Below the pieces are notes generated by a model. It did no database searches. It saw only the letters and a list, made by a program, of their open reading frames with translations, and was not told the DNA's origin. From contig CM055895.1 in NCBI GenBank assembly GCA_029582155.1, positions 15,924,787 through 15,988,786 on the forward strand: DNA of 64,000 nt, written 5' to 3'. A program made the position numbers and the translations under genes. Each line of letters opens with the position of its first letter. The stretch's first letter is position 1. This document shows, piece by piece, positions 37,511 to 50,790 of this stretch. The stretch comes from Panopea generosa (Eukaryota; Mollusca; Bivalvia; Adapedonta; Hiatellidae).

Positions 37511-37745
37511 CCCTTTACTTCATATAGGCGCCATTAGACACCTCTAATATAGACGCCTTTGGACACCTCTTATATAGAAGGCTTTTGAATTATTGGGTGA
37601 ATTATGTTTATATTAACTGACAGTGTGGAAAACAGTGCAGAAAGTGTTCAGATTGCTCGTTACGAGCAATCTGAACTCTTCCAGCACTGTTTTCAAAGGC
37701 CTTCTGTAATTGGTGTGGGAAAACGCGTATCTATGGAGTAAAGGG
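37511..37745. mobile_element. piggyBac-like MITE, copy 2 (TTAA flanks)
   Basis: Begins ccctttacttcatataggcg and ends tctatggagtaaaggg, with TTAA at 37507-37510 and 37746-37749. It keeps the central hairpin (gattgctcgttacgagcaatc) and contains two to three internal copies of a 'cctttggacacctctt' motif. Located in a BK intron, opposite orientation to copies 1 and 3. Confidence 0.85.
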
Positions 37746-38128
37746 TTAAAAAGAATATGTGGATTATTTCAATAATCCAAACTTGCAGGTTAATTTCGAT
37801 AAAATTGCATAAACACCTATCAGAACAGAAACTGTTGATGCATTTATCTGCATAGGCATAATATGATTTTGATCAATGATGACAACTGTGAACACATTCG
37901 AAGCTGCCAGGTAACATGCATCCAAAACAGTAAAAAAAAAAATACTTGGAAAAGATTGTTCATGTTTTTACAAGATTGCGAGGCCAAAATGATGCCAAAT
38001 TTCACCTGCTGATAATGTGCATTATGGACAATAGACATGTCATCACAATTACAACTCACTCATTAAAGGGCTTTATTCATCACAAGGAAAAACAAAAATT
38101 GCATGAGAACGTGTGTTGTCTGATTTAA

Positions 38129-38332
38129 CCCTTAACTCCATAGATACGCGTTTTCTCACACCAATCACAGAAGGCCTTTGAAAACAGTGAAGGATGAACA
38201 CTTCCTGCACTGTTTTCCACTCTGTCAGTTAATATAAACATAATTCACCAAATAATTCAAAAGCTTTCTATATTAGGTGTCCAAAGGCGTCTATATTAGA
38301 GTTGTCCAAAGGCGTCTATATGAAGTAAAGGG
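38129..38332. mobile_element. piggyBac-like MITE, copy 3, hairpin lost
   Basis: Starts cccttaactccatagatacg and ends tatatgaagtaaaggg, with TTAA at 38125-38128 and 38333-38336. The left arm of the central hairpin is missing: aaaacagtgaaggatg runs directly into aacacttcctgcactg. It lies only 380 bp from copy 2. Confidence 0.85.
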
Positions 38333-38336
38333 TTAA

Positions 38337-39014
38337 TGAAAAATAAAAAATTTCCCTATCATCATCTTTGTCTTTATTTTGTTAAAGTCAATTTTGTAAA
38401 CATGACTGGAAAGTTTTTATTTGGAAAATCCTTTTGAAGCTTTTGAAAGTATAGGCAACAACAGTGTGAAGCAGTCAATATATGCAAATAACTAATAAAA
38501 ATATCATATATCGATTCCATCCATGAAAAGTTCAACCAAATTTCCAAGCTTATCATATCCACAAAGTAAACATCATTTTAAAATATGGTAATAACTTTAT
38601 AACAAATTTGACAATAGTTGTTTGTAGTTGTTGAGCAGGTTTTTAACAGTCAAAACTCTTGTACAGGCAACAACATAAACTCACACTATGAATACGGCAC
38701 CATATTTATAATTTTACATTCTTTGAAAAAAAATCACTGAAAATATTTTGTATTTTTAATAAAACTTGTAGGAAATGAATAAAAATTCTATGCTGGTAAA
38801 TAAAACAAAAAATATAAAAAATCTTTTTTTTTAAATTTGACCTTGACATGTTACCTTTAAAGTAATACTAATCCACCCCTTCAGGTCAAGAAACCTATAT
38901 CAACAAAATTTCATCAATATATTCAATAGGAATCTCAGTTATTGAACAAAAAAATCATTTTTCAGATTTCAAGGTGACTTACTCAAAAGCAACAATGAGT
39001 AGAAGCCTTTCCAC
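38337..39014. other. AT-rich intron sequence
   Basis: No feature recognised between the MITE and the minisatellite. Confidence 0.4.
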
Positions 39015-39524
39015 AACATGATATTATATAAGTAAATATCATATATAAGTATATATCATATACAAGTAAATATCATATATAAGTATATATCATATACAAG
39101 TATATATCTAAATATCATATATAAGTAAATATCATATATAAGTATATATCATATATAAGTATATATCATATATAAGTATATATCATATACAAGTAAATAT
39201 CATATATAAGTATATATCATTTATAAGTATATATCTAAATATCATATACAAGTAAATATCATATATAAGTATATAACATATATAAATATATATCATATAT
39301 AAGTAAATATCATATATATGTATATATCATATATAAGTAAATATCATATATAAGTATATATCATATATAAGTAAAAATCATATATAAGTAAAAATCATAT
39401 ATAAGTATATATCATATATAAGTAAATATCATATATAATATCATTTATAAGTATATATCTAAATATCATATATAAGTAAATATCATATATAAGTAAATAT
39501 CATATATAAGAAAATATCATATAT
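39015..39524. repeat. About 17-bp AT minisatellite, about 30 copies
   Basis: Units of aagtatatatcatatat, with aagtaaatatcatatat as the other main version; occasional short variants such as tatatctaaatatc. Palindrome-rich (atatcatatat). Confidence 0.93.
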
Positions 39525-39525
39525 A

Positions 39526-39935
39526 AAACAACAGGCCCATGGGCCTTAGTGGTCACCTGATTATCCTTGATGACATAAAGTTATATGAATCTGTGACCCA
39601 CCCTGAGACCTCATGGGTGTGGAGACCATGAACTCCACATAGGTATAAACCGTCATGTCAGCAACAACAAATCACACCAAAAATCATTCACATAATGGTT
39701 TTTATCATTTTCTTTTATAATGATTTAGAAGTACAATGTAGTCCCAATGCATAGTAAAAGACCTTGAAATTCACAATTTTGATTCACCCTAAGGTACCAA
39801 AGCTGCATACAACATTTCATTACGAATGAGCTTATAGTATTTGAGAAGAAGTTGAAAATGTCAGTTAGATGACGACAAAAAAGGCGATTGCAAAAGGCCC
39901 CTTGAGACAAAGTCTCAGGTGCTTACAAACATTTT
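39526..39935. repeat. Bivalve-type dispersed repeat ('aggcccatgggcc')
   Basis: Begins aacaggcccatgggccttag followed by tggtcacctga and ends near aaaggccccttgagacaaag, then tctcaggtgctt. I recognise similar text as a frequent repeat in bivalve introns. It abuts the 17-bp minisatellite. Confidence 0.6.
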
Positions 39936-39972
39936 TTTATAAATAAGAATTAAAAGTGCAGTTTATATATAC

Positions 39973-40167
39973 CCCATATTGAGCAAGTATTCCATCAAAG
40001 AGTGATATTTGTGCCACCCTGCACCTGTCCCTGTTGGAGAGAACTGCTGCAGTACAGTATCCCCCTCTCATGCCAGCCCCTTCAGCGAGAATCTGTTCCA
40101 ACTCGGGCGTAGCCCCGCCCGTAATCAACGTACGTATCAATGTTAGTGCATTGTCATTAAAGTAGCT
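39973..40167 (-). CDS. slo: BK channel exon: RCK2 core after the calcium bowl
   Basis: 65 codons, phase 0 to 0, acceptor gtttcag ending at 40168 and donor gtatat from 39972. It reads [20 protein letters not shown], then [17 protein letters not shown] and [13 protein letters not shown], and ends ILAQYG. '[16 protein letters not shown]' and 'NRDRCRVAQ' are strongly conserved across BK channels and form helices and strands on the RCK2 side of the gating ring. Junctions join LMST before it and DGGTYG after it, as in other BK proteins. Symmetric phases do not imply skipping here, because the exon lies inside the folded domain. Confidence 0.98.
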
Positions 40168-40429
40168 CTGAAACAAATAAAAAGTTAAGAGATTAAAGAC
40201 ATGATATTTATTAGTTAGCATCTAGATACTAAAATAATTTTGTTTTCTCCTGATCAATTTACAGATGGGCATGAAATTATAGTGGGCGCATGTATTTGTG
40301 TATGTTTGTGAGTGCTGGCTGCATGTGTGTGTGTGTGTGCATGCATGTGTAAATTTGTTTAGATATTGCTTTTTTTTTGTTATATCTCTTTTTTAATGAT
40401 TAATGTATGTGTGCCTGTATAACAGTTTT

Positions 40430-40560
40430 TGCATTTGGTATTTTACATTTTAAATTGTTTGCATATTTAATACATGTATTTGCATTGTAAATAATAGAGG
40501 GCCTCATGGAAGATTAGTTTGTAACTAAACATGTTACCCTTTGTAAATAAAGACCATAAT
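40430..40560 (+). mobile_element. Possible LINE 3' end
   Basis: Contains gggcctcatggaagattagt and ttgtaaataaagacc just before an (att)n/(atc)n microsatellite. A short AATAAA-bearing 3' UTR leading into a trinucleotide tail is typical of several invertebrate non-LTR retrotransposons. No reverse transcriptase text is visible, so it would be a strongly 5'-truncated copy. Confidence 0.45.
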
Positions 40561-40650
40561 TATCATTATTATTATTATTATCATTATCATTATCTTTATC
40601 ATTATCTTTATCATTATCGTTATCGTTATCGTTATCATTATCGTTATCAT
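40561..40650. repeat. Compound microsatellite (attatt / attatc / gttatc)
   Basis: Starts as (att)n and changes into cattatcattatcttt and then gttatcgttatcgtt hexamers. Probably grown from the tail of the LINE-like element to its left. Confidence 0.9.
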
Positions 40651-40912
40651 TCTCATGTCAAATGGACTAATGGGTTAATCCCATCTCAATATTTCTATAA
40701 TAACCAGTCTCGGTAAGCTTCATGTTACATGTATTCCAACACATTTCCTATTTACCAAGAAAAACTAATGTTGTTCTTGTTTAAGGACTCTTTAAGTGTT
40801 ATTGTTTAAATGAGAATGCCAAATGAAGTTTGATGCAATGCTGTAGTAACAGACACTGATACTGAGAATAAATACAGACTGCCAGGAGTCAACAGAGCTC
40901 ACAGGCTTCTGC

Positions 40913-41131
40913 AAAGTCAATATTTTTTTAACTATTTTTTTTTTACATTGATTGTGAAGCAAGTCTACAACTTAGACAAATCAGGTTTGAAGACTTCCTG
41001 GGAAAAACGAGTACTTAGCACATAAAGTGTCTTGCTCTAAGACACCACACATAGCCATGACGGAGGATCGAAACCATGACCCCCTCGATCTTGAATCCGG
41101 TGCTCTACCACTGTGCTCTACATTTAATTTC
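40913..41131 (-). mobile_element. tRNA-derived SINE, family 3, copy 3
   Basis: A reverse tRNA head (ctctaccactgtgctcta; B box ggatcgaaaccatgacc) is followed leftward by gtgtcttgctctaagacacc, cctgggaaaaacgagtactt and tacattgattgtgaagcaag. A T-rich stretch at its left end (40925-40945) may be the remnant of a tail. Confidence 0.8.
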
Positions 41132-41304
41132 TGCTAAGTCAGTTATTACATCTGCACAAATACACATTTTTTAACACATATTTTACAAATTTACTCAGCA
41201 TTTTTGTGTTTCATACCAACATAAGATATTGTTGCTGCTTTAGTAAAAGGTTTAGTGTAACGAGTTACTTTTACTTACATAATATAGTACAACTTGCATA
41301 TCTA

Positions 41305-43369
<2,065 letters not shown>

Positions 43370-43468
43370 CTAACTCTGTAATAAGCGGAACATTGGAGCC
43401 ACAGGCTGATCCTCGTCTGGATGTTTTTGACGGACTGGCCACTTGCATAAAGCCAGGGGGTAAAAAAT
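43370..43468 (-). CDS. slo: BK channel exon: variable RCK2 loop with PKA-type site
   Basis: 99 bases with phase 1 at both ends (2 + 96 + 1), acceptor attgtag, donor gtaaac. It completes an aspartate codon and reads FLPPGFMQVASPSKT, then SRRGSACGSNVPLITEL. This is the poorly conserved loop before the calcium bowl. It ends with the conserved 'G-NVP-ITEL' seen in insect and vertebrate BK. RRGS fits a cyclic-AMP-dependent kinase site, and insect Slo has RRGS at the same place, where phosphorylation is reported to alter channel activity. Equal phases mean this exon can be skipped without a frame change, joining codon-for-codon to ANDSNVQF. Whether it is skipped is not shown by the sequence. Confidence 0.95.
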   Translation of the reverse strand: MFYPLALCKWPVRQKHPDEDQPVAPMFRLLQS

Positions 43469-43837
43469 CTACAATAAAATGACAACCAATGCAATTTTCA
43501 AATCTTATATGGTTTATTCGTGTTATAAAGAAAAAAATAAACAAGACGCCATCTTAGGCATGAATATAACATGTAGTGTATTTCACCTATGACAACAATT
43601 TATACAAGTTAAGAAATAATGACCCATAATAATCATGACATACATTGTTGTATGGTTTATTATCAGGTTGTGATTTGCTTCCAAATTTTTCACATATAGA
43701 TTAGGTAATCTCCATGCTGAGGAATTCTCAAATATGTTTTTCAACAAGAAAATCAAGAAATGCAAATAACCCAGAATAACAGAAAACTGTGTTTTGTTCC
43801 CTTTGGTTTGATTTTAGAAAGAAATATTTGACCTTAC

Positions 43838-44051
43838 CCATAGCATTTCCTGGATTATTTGGCGAGGAGGACTGTATGAGGCCCACACTATCATCAAATG
43901 TCATTGCTTTGATGTTGAGAGAGCATAATATTGCCTCTTTGTCCACGAGATGGGGATCATCAAGGTTCTTGTCCTTGGCCGAGAGTATTACACACATATC
44001 ACACAGGTTGATGTTCACCGCACGCAGGTTCGCACGGTTTAATGGAGAACC
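43838..44051 (-). CDS. slo: BK channel exon: RCK2, middle part
   Basis: 214 bases, phase 0 in and phase 1 out, acceptor attccag and donor gtaagg. It reads [20 protein letters not shown], then [27 protein letters not shown] and [15 protein letters not shown]. '[16 protein letters not shown]' and '[18 protein letters not shown]' are signature stretches of the Rossmann-like RCK2 core that the calcium bowl is attached to. The end ([10 protein letters not shown]) is the start of the variable loop continued by the next exon after a 369-bp intron. Confidence 0.98.
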
Positions 44052-44126
44052 CTGGAATTCAATTTTTTATATATGCATGTAGTTATTCAAGATGGATAGA
44101 AAACACAAACCTTATTTATATATATA

Positions 44127-44294
44127 CAGTTAAATCTGTGTTAATGGTTATCTCAATTAAGGAACCATTTGTCTTCATTTTTTATTTACCATTTTTATAG
44201 TTTTAGTTTAAATTAATCTGTACTAAGCAGGCACCTGCCTTAAAAGGGTCAGTTTTGCTCTTTTCCTTGAGTGCCTGCTTTGACAGATTTAACA
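44127..44294. mobile_element. Small MITE, 'cagtaaaacctgt' family, copy 3 (diverged)
   Basis: Begins cagttaaatctgtgttaatg next to TA. Its interior includes aaccatttgtcttc and aagcaggcacctgcctt, and it ends in an eroded inverted match near ctttgacagatttaac. Confidence 0.6.
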
Positions 44295-44510
44295 ACTACC
44301 GGTAACAATGGATTTACTATTACTATTTTGACAATATATATAGAAAAGCTAGCCAACCAATGATTATAAAGATAATGCCCTTAACAGACTAAAAACTGTA
44401 TAGTTTCATCACTTCAAGAGTAAAACTCTGATTTTTAGTTATTGCCCCAAATAGGCGGAAGGAAAACACTAAATAGATATCACTCCATCAGCATGGGTTT
44501 ATAAATAATA

Positions 44511-44687
44511 CAGTAAAACCTGTCTTAAGCAACCAGTCAAGGGAAGTGCAAAAGTAACCTTTTAAGACATGTTGTCACTAAATACAGGTTAATACAATCT
44601 GAAAGCATAGAATTGGGAAATAGCAAATTTCGTTGCTTAAGGCAAGTGGCTGCTTAATAAAGGTGACCGCTTCCGCAGGTTTGACTG
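44511..44687. mobile_element. Small MITE, 'cagtaaaacctgt' family, copy 4
   Basis: Begins cagtaaaacctgtcttaagc and ends cttccgcaggtttgactg, with TA on both sides. Opposite internal orientation to copy 1 (gggaagtgcaaaagtaacc; ttaaggcaagtggctgctta). Confidence 0.78.
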
Positions 44688-44861
44688 TAAATACAAATCA
44701 AATGTCTCCAAATACTTTATAAACTTTATAATATACAGACTATATCAATACAAGTATCCTCAAATTACTGTAAAATAGACTTTAATTTCATATTGACAAT
44801 GTACACCATAATGAAGATGCATTCTATACATAATGATTAGTAAGTTGTACAGTGTTAAGAG

Positions 44862-45142
44862 TTGCTTTCAACAAATTTTCAGTTATATATATCGTGATGG
44901 TGTCCACTTGAGACAGTATTCTGAGTGCTGCCACACTGGTGTATCATGCAGCAGACACATGGTATGATACTCCACCCAGTCATATTATACTGACACTGGG
45001 CTGACCAGACCTAAAACTATTCTCTAAATGCTGAGCGCCAAGTGAGGTAGCTTCTAGTACAATTTTTCATGTCTTCGGTATGACCCAGCCGGGGATCAAA
45101 CCAACGACCTTCCACACCCTTAGACCACTGCTGTGTTGCAAT
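44862..45142 (-). mobile_element. tRNA-derived SINE, family 2, copy 2
   Basis: It matches 7982-8299 across cttgagacagtattctgag, ccacactggtgtatcatgca and the B-box region ccggggatcaaaccaacgac. It lacks the (taa)n tail and no target duplication was found, so it is older or truncated at its 3' end. Confidence 0.8.
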
Positions 45143-45236
45143 AAATAAGTTATATGTTGAAAATGGCATAAAACCCTAATTAAATAAATCCTTACAAAAA
45201 TTTAAACATCAATTAAAAATTATGCATATTACTTAC

Positions 45237-45461
45237 TGACAGAATGAGAACTTTGGGGAAGTTCTGTAAAGTTTTCCACTCTCGCTGTAAGTATTCCAAG
45301 TTTCCAACAATCACCACATGCTTGAGTTCGTTGAAGTGAAAGTTACTTGCTCTCAATGGCATGACTAGATTACGAAGTCCTATAAGTGGGGAGGTCCCAT
45401 CAGCAAACAGACATACAACAACATGATTGCATAGAACTGTCATTGCAGCTTTATTACGGTC
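45237..45461 (-). CDS. slo: BK channel exon: start of RCK2
   Basis: 75 codons, phase 0 to 0, acceptor ttatttcag (ending 45462) and donor gtaagt (from 45236). It reads [20 protein letters not shown], then [33 protein letters not shown] and ends [11 protein letters not shown]. 'NHVVVC-FAD' is the first beta strand and nucleotide-fold-like turn of RCK2; '[18 protein letters not shown]' is almost invariant in BK channels. The exon joins directly to '-MLDDAIM' upstream, giving the expected 'D(D/C)-I(L/M)DRN-AAMTVL' junction. Confidence 0.98.
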
Positions 45462-45514
45462 CTGAAATAAAAAAATTAACAAAAGATGGTCAACATTGGT
45501 TTAAACCTCTCATT

Positions 45515-46235
45515 AATGAAAAACAAGAGGACCCTACCTGACAATGGCTTCTAAGTCACTTACCTGTGGCATAATAAAGTGCTTTTTTTTATAATTCATA
45601 ATTAAAGGGCCACAACTCAGATATTTAAACAAATGACAGGCAATGGACAGAGGCTGAAGTTGAACTTAAAATATATGATCTATGCACTTGACTATAAGAA
45701 TCTTGCATGGGTTTCAGGTTCGGATAGAAAATTCCATCCCAGGGATAACTGCTTTCTCAAGGGACGGAATTTTCTACCCGAACTGAAAACTGATTGTTTT
45801 TCTTGCATACCAAACACATTTAATAATTACTGTAACTTAATTTATCATTATAGATTTTTACAAGGATCATATTGAAGATGTTTACCTATATGTTTAACGT
45901 CATATATTTTATAAGTTACATCATAAATGAGTTAACGTCACAGCGTGAGCATTTTATCTCAGCCCTGGGGTGAAATAGAAATATCTAACCCCGGTAAAAA
46001 TGCAGATATCTTTATCCTTATACAGTGTAACAGTCAAATTCTTTCCTGCCTAAAAGTTTCCCCAGGGAAAGAATCAGCTAAAATCATTGCAAGCTGATTC
46101 TGGTCCCTATATCTTTCTATGCAAGAAATAAGTATACACAACAAACTACACAAGATTTTAATACTTCGACAGCAAAAAACTTCCACCAATTGATATTTAG
46201 ATTGAACTAATCACACAACTGGACATAACTCTGTC
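45515..46235. repeat. Intron with repeat fragments and a hairpin
   Basis: Near 45600 lies aaagggccacaactcaga, a member of the dispersed motif set. At 45705-45790 a hairpin-like pair, ggttcggatagaaaattcc followed by atcccaggg against gggacggaattttctaccc followed by gaactg, brackets 17 bases. No exon recognised. Confidence 0.5.
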
Positions 46236-46299
46236 AGTGATTATAAGCAATTTATATCTTTTTATAGTTTGTTTCCAATGTCCAATAGGGACACAGGCC

Positions 46300-46605
46300 C
46301 ATCTAGTACATGCCATGTACAACAAGAGTTGTCAGAAGACCAACAAAGCTCGCCTCTGGGTGTTTAAGTCCAAAAAGGGCCATAACTGTGCCAAAATGCA
46401 ATCCAGAGTTATGGTTCTTGTGTCTGTGTGTTCCATTGATGATGGTGAACACACATGCAAAGTTTCATTCAAGCCAATGAGTGGTTGCATAGATATCTTA
46501 AACTTAAACGCAAAAGTTTAACCTGGGTGTCTACAGCCGCCACCGCCGGGGTCATGACAATAGCTCTCCTTGGACTTCGTCCTTGTGAGCTAAAGACATA
46601 TGATA
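46300..46605. repeat. Bivalve-type dispersed repeat with GC-rich end
   Basis: Reads acaacaagagttgtcagaag, then aaaaagggccataactgtgc, tgttccattgatgatggtga and gcaaagtttcattcaagcc. It ends with a GC-rich block, tctacagccgccaccgccgg followed by ggtcatgac. I recognise this order as a common bivalve repeat. On the minus strand the GC-rich end looks like a small exon between AG and GT, but the repeat explains it better. Confidence 0.7.
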
Positions 46606-46800
46606 GACAGTAATTAACAGATACAATAATTAATATACAAGAAAGATGAACTATTCTTAAAATATCTACCATTTGTTTTGGAGGCAACATTTATTGTAAA
46701 TTACAGTAGAAAATGATGATTTAACGAGAAAAACTATAAGAGTATAGTAAATAAATGTATTGAATAGTTTGTCATTTTGACTTTCTCCAGTAACATTTAC

Positions 46801-46981
46801 CATAATAGCGTCGTCCAGCATCCTCGATGGACACCAATGGAACATCCCCGTGGAGTCAAACTTTCGTGGTTCATCTGATGGTGTAGAATTTTTCTCATTT
46901 GGTACAGACCAAGGGGCGGGTGGAATATCTGAAGCATCCCTTTCCATTGCTGGCATCAGGGCCTTGCTGGGGCTGCTGGGC
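46801..46981 (-). CDS. slo: BK channel exon: RCK1-RCK2 linker into RCK2
   Basis: 181 bases (1 + 180), entered in phase 2 and left in phase 0, acceptor ctttctccag and donor gtaaat. After the split Met codon it reads PSSPSKALMPAMERDASDIP, a Pro/Ser-rich disordered stretch, then KFDSTGMFHWCPSRMLDD and AIM. 'K(F/Y)DSTGMFHWC' is a diagnostic BK motif just before RCK2. The linker sequence itself is variable between species and is where vertebrates insert the STREX exon. Downstream it joins DRNKAAM at 45461. Confidence 0.97.
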
Positions 46982-47124
46982 CTGGAGAAAGCAGAAACAT
47001 TCGTCTCACTCAGTTTTAAGTGATAAAAATAACAATTTAAGTTCAAATTCTTTTTTTTTTTTTTAAGTTCAAATAACAGAAGTTTTAGTTCCTTCACCTG
47101 ATAATGAAATAGAAAAGCTTTGTT

Positions 47125-47380
47125 AGGTCATAATAAATTATTTTCTGAATTTTCATCCAAATTTGTTACAAAGGTGTGCAGGAGGTGTGCAACTTTATTT
47201 TATAAATTCAGATATTTAAATGGACATGTCATATGAGGCAAGAAATTAAAAAAAGTTTTAAAACATAGCGCTGTTTTGGCAAATAAAAGTTTTTAAAAAA
47301 CTTTGTTAGACTATAAAAAAGTAATTCCTAAATTTTCATAAAATTTGTTACAAAATAGGGGTGGAGGGGTGCAATAATGT
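47125..47380. repeat. Two diverged copies of a G-rich dispersed repeat
   Basis: The pattern 'ttgttaggtcataa ... attttcatccaaatttgtta ... ggtgtgcaggaggtgtgc' at 47125-47200 recurs at 47300-47380 as 'ttgttagactataa ... attttcataaaatttgtta ... aggggtggaggggtgc'. Relatives lie at 61940-62040 and 43185-43260. Confidence 0.6.
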
Positions 47381-47693
47381 TAATCATTTTATTATTTCAG
47401 ATATCAAAATAAAAACTATATTTATTTACATATCATCACATACTACATTAAAATTAAAATGTTCCAAAACTTTAATAAAAGATAATAATATAAGTAAAAT
47501 ATCTTTAGACAAAATTGGATATGATTCACTCCCATGTTGCTCTCAAATCAGATCTTGGCAAATTATTTCTTTCTTAAGTTTAGGCCAGTTCTTTTGTTGA
47601 AAAATGTTTGTTTCAATTCAAGCTTTCCCTAAAGAAACAAAACCGTTTCAACTACCAAACTTCAGCTGGTAATTGTCTCAATCCCACTTGCAT

Positions 47694-48122
47694 GGGGTGT
47701 CGTAGTATGTCACAGTGTGAAGTGATTTGTTCACAGACATGCAACAGATTTGCTCACAGTTATGGTCATAAATTGTTTACACAATATTGACAGGAGATAT
47801 ATAAAAGAAACGAAAACAAAGCCGGCACCATGAATCTGAGTTGGGAATTAAGCAGTTGCCTATGGCAACTAATCCATTTCATCTCTGACATGACAAAATG
47901 ACTATATCAAGGCGTCATTAAATACTACACTTTCTTATCATGTTTTCTATTATGTTTGTTTACTCACTGCTTTAACTAATTATTCATTTTGTAACTATTT
48001 TTGAAGTATAATCTATTCTTGGAATATTGCAACCAATCTGCAAGAACCCAGAGCCAAATTTTAACTAATCCGTTGCATTACTGTGAACAAATCACTTCAC
48101 ACTGTGACATACTATACACCCC
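47694..48122 (-). mobile_element. Compound inverted-repeat element family Q, short copy
   Basis: 429 bp with inverted ends of about 55 bp: ggggtgtcgtagtatgtcac, then agtgtgaagtgatttgttca, at 47694, mirrored by gaacaaatcacttcacactg, then tgacatactatacacccc, at 48122. The interior shares, in reverse, the order of the copy at 52494-53994: one unit of caatattgtgtaaaca-type text (47775-47805), ttcatggtgccgg-type text, and gcagttgcctatggcaacta at 47850. No coding remnant. Non-autonomous DNA element; superfamily unknown. Confidence 0.82.
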
Positions 48123-49117
48123 AAGACTTGATTTGCTGTGACATACTATACACCCCGGGACTTGATTTGCTATGACATACTATACACCACAGGACTTGAT
48201 TTGCTGTGACATACTATACACCCCGGGACTTGATTTGCTATGACATACTATACACCCCAGGACTTGATTTGCTATGACATACTATACACCCCAAGACTTG
48301 ATTTGCTGTGACATACTATGAACCCCGGGGCTTGATTTGCTGTGACATACTATACACTCCAGGAATTGATTTGCTGTGACAAACTTTACACCCCAGGACT
48401 TGATTTGCTGTGACATACTATACACCCCAAGACTTGATTTGCTGTGACATACTATACATCCTGGGACTTGATTTGCTGTGACATTCTATACACCCCGGGA
48501 CTTGATTTGCTGTGACATACTATACACTCCAGGAATTGATTTGCTGTGACATATAAAACACTCCGGGACTTGATTTGCTGTGACATACTATACACCCCAA
48601 GACTTGATTTGCTGTGACATACTATATATCCTGGGACTTGATTAGCTGTGACATACTATACACTCCGGGAATTGATTTGCTGTGACATATAAAACACCCC
48701 GGGACTTGATTTGCTGTGACATACTATACACCCCAGGACTTGATTTGCTGTGACATACTATACATCCTGGGACTTGATCTGCTGTGACATATTTTACACC
48801 CCAGGACTTGATTTGCTGTGACATACTATACACCCCGGGACTTGATTTGCTGTGACATACTATGCACCCTGGAACTTGATTTGCTGTGACATACTATACA
48901 CCCTGGGATTTGAATTGCTATGACATACTATACACCCCTGAGACTTGATTTGCTGTGACATACTATACACCCCTGAGACTTGATCTGCTGTGACATACTA
49001 TACATCCAAGGACTTGATTTGCTGTGACATACTATACACCCCAGGACTTGATTTGCTGTGACATACAATACAACCCGGGACTTGATTTGCTGTGACATAC
49101 TATACACCTCGGTCCTT
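48103..49117. repeat. 34-bp minisatellite seeded by the element's end, about 30 copies
   Basis: The unit is tgtgacatactatacacccc followed by gggacttgatttgc. Its first 20 bases are exactly the terminal 20 bases of the element that ends at 48122, and the remaining 14 bases would be the flank. Most variation is at the ccggg/caagg/cctgg position. Confidence 0.95.
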
Positions 49118-49339
49118 AATTTGAATCACTAGAACAGAAGTAAATTTGGCCAAATAATTATGAAAAAATTTGGTTGGCCAGCTCTTGGGAAGAGGAATTT
49201 TGAAAAATCACAATTTTTCCAGAGTCTGACGAAAAACATGGCGAGTACATAACCTGTAGCCTTAGATTCTACCATTATTTTAAAATCCACCTGCATTACT
49301 ATCAATCTCACTAAATACACACACTTCTTAGGTAAAATA

Positions 49340-50790
49340 AGCACAAAGAGTAGACCAAGATTGCTGGGTCACACATCTGATTGCTGGGACACACACATCT
49401 TAGGTAAAACATACACATTAAGTAGGTCAAGATTGCTGGGTCACACATCTGATTGCTGTGACATGCATCTGATTGCTGGGACACACACATCTGAGGTAAA
49501 ACTTAAACACCGAGTATAGAAGAAGATTACCCAGACACATTCATCTGAGGTAAAACTTAAACACTGAGTATAGACGAAGATTACTCACATCTAAGGTATA
49601 TATCTCTATGACGCACGCAGGCACGCACGCACGCACGCACGCACACACATCTGAGGTAAAAATTAAACACTTAGTTTAGACCAAGATTACCTAGACACAC
49701 ACATCTGAGGAATATATATATCTACGACACACACACACATCTGAGGTAAAACTTAAACACTTAGTATAGACCAAGGTTACCCAGACACATACATCTGAGG
49801 TATAAATTTTTTTGACACATACACATTTGAGGTAAAACAATGTACAATGCGTAGAGATTGTTTGGACACACACACACACAAACGCACATTTTAGGTAAAT
49901 TATGCACCATGAGAAGCCCAAGATACCTTCCCCCACCCACCAACACATACACAACTTAGATAACACATGGGTGATTGGACACACATACACATCTGAGGTA
50001 AATTATGCATAATGATTAGCCCAACATACACCCCACCCATCCACATAAACAACTTAGATAACACATGCGTGATTGGACACACAAACACATCTGAGGTAAA
50101 TTATGCATAACGATTAGCCCAAGATACACCCCACCCACCCACATAAACAACTTAGATAACACATGCATGATTGGACACACATACATATCTGAGGTAAATT
50201 ATGCATAATGAGTAGCCTAATATACCCCCCCCCCCCACCCATACCCCAACACACACACACACATACACACATCTTAGGTAAAACATGTATGATTGGACAC
50301 ACATACACATCTGAGGTAAATTATACATAATGAGTAGCCCAAGATACACCCCACATGCAGCAAACAGTACCCAACTTATGTAAAGCATGCATGATTGGAC
50401 ACACATACACATCTGAGGTAAATTAGGAATAATGAGTAGCCCAAGATACCCCCCCCCCCCCCCCATTACACACACACATATCTTAGGTATAACATGCATG
50501 ATTGGACACACATACACATCTGAGGTAAATAATGCATAATGAGTAGCCCAAGATACCCTCGCCCCCACCCACCAAACACACACACATATCTTAGGTAAAA
50601 CATGTATGATTGGACACATATACACATCTGAGGTAAATTATGCATAATAAGTAGCCCAAGATACCCCACCAACCTCACCCCCAACACACACCTTAGGTAA
50701 AACATGCATGATTGGACACACATACACATCTGAGGTAAATTATGCATAATGAGAAACCCTCCACACACACACACACACCTTCAGTAAAAC
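49340..50790. repeat. Complex tandem repeat, about 100-120 bp units, with CA, CACG and C runs
   Basis: From about 49970 to 50770 a unit with gattggacacacatacacat, ctgaggtaaattatgcataa and gagtagcccaagatac recurs eight times at spacings of 98 to 121 bp. Differences come mostly from C runs (for example 50225-50236, 50451-50463) and CA runs. 49340-49970 holds shorter, older relatives (gattgctgggacacacac; catctgaggtaaaacttaaa) and a (cacg)n stretch at 49611-49645. Confidence 0.88.

Noticed and set aside
46525-46591. GC-rich 67-bp segment between AG and GT that looks like an extra BK exon
   Set aside because: 67 bases would break the phase-0 join between 46801 and 45461, and the segment is the GC-rich end of a dispersed bivalve-type repeat at 46300-46605.
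50152-50774. 157- and 102-codon minus-strand frames
   Set aside because: They lie in a 100-120-bp tandem repeat with CA and C runs whose lengths vary by non-multiples of three.
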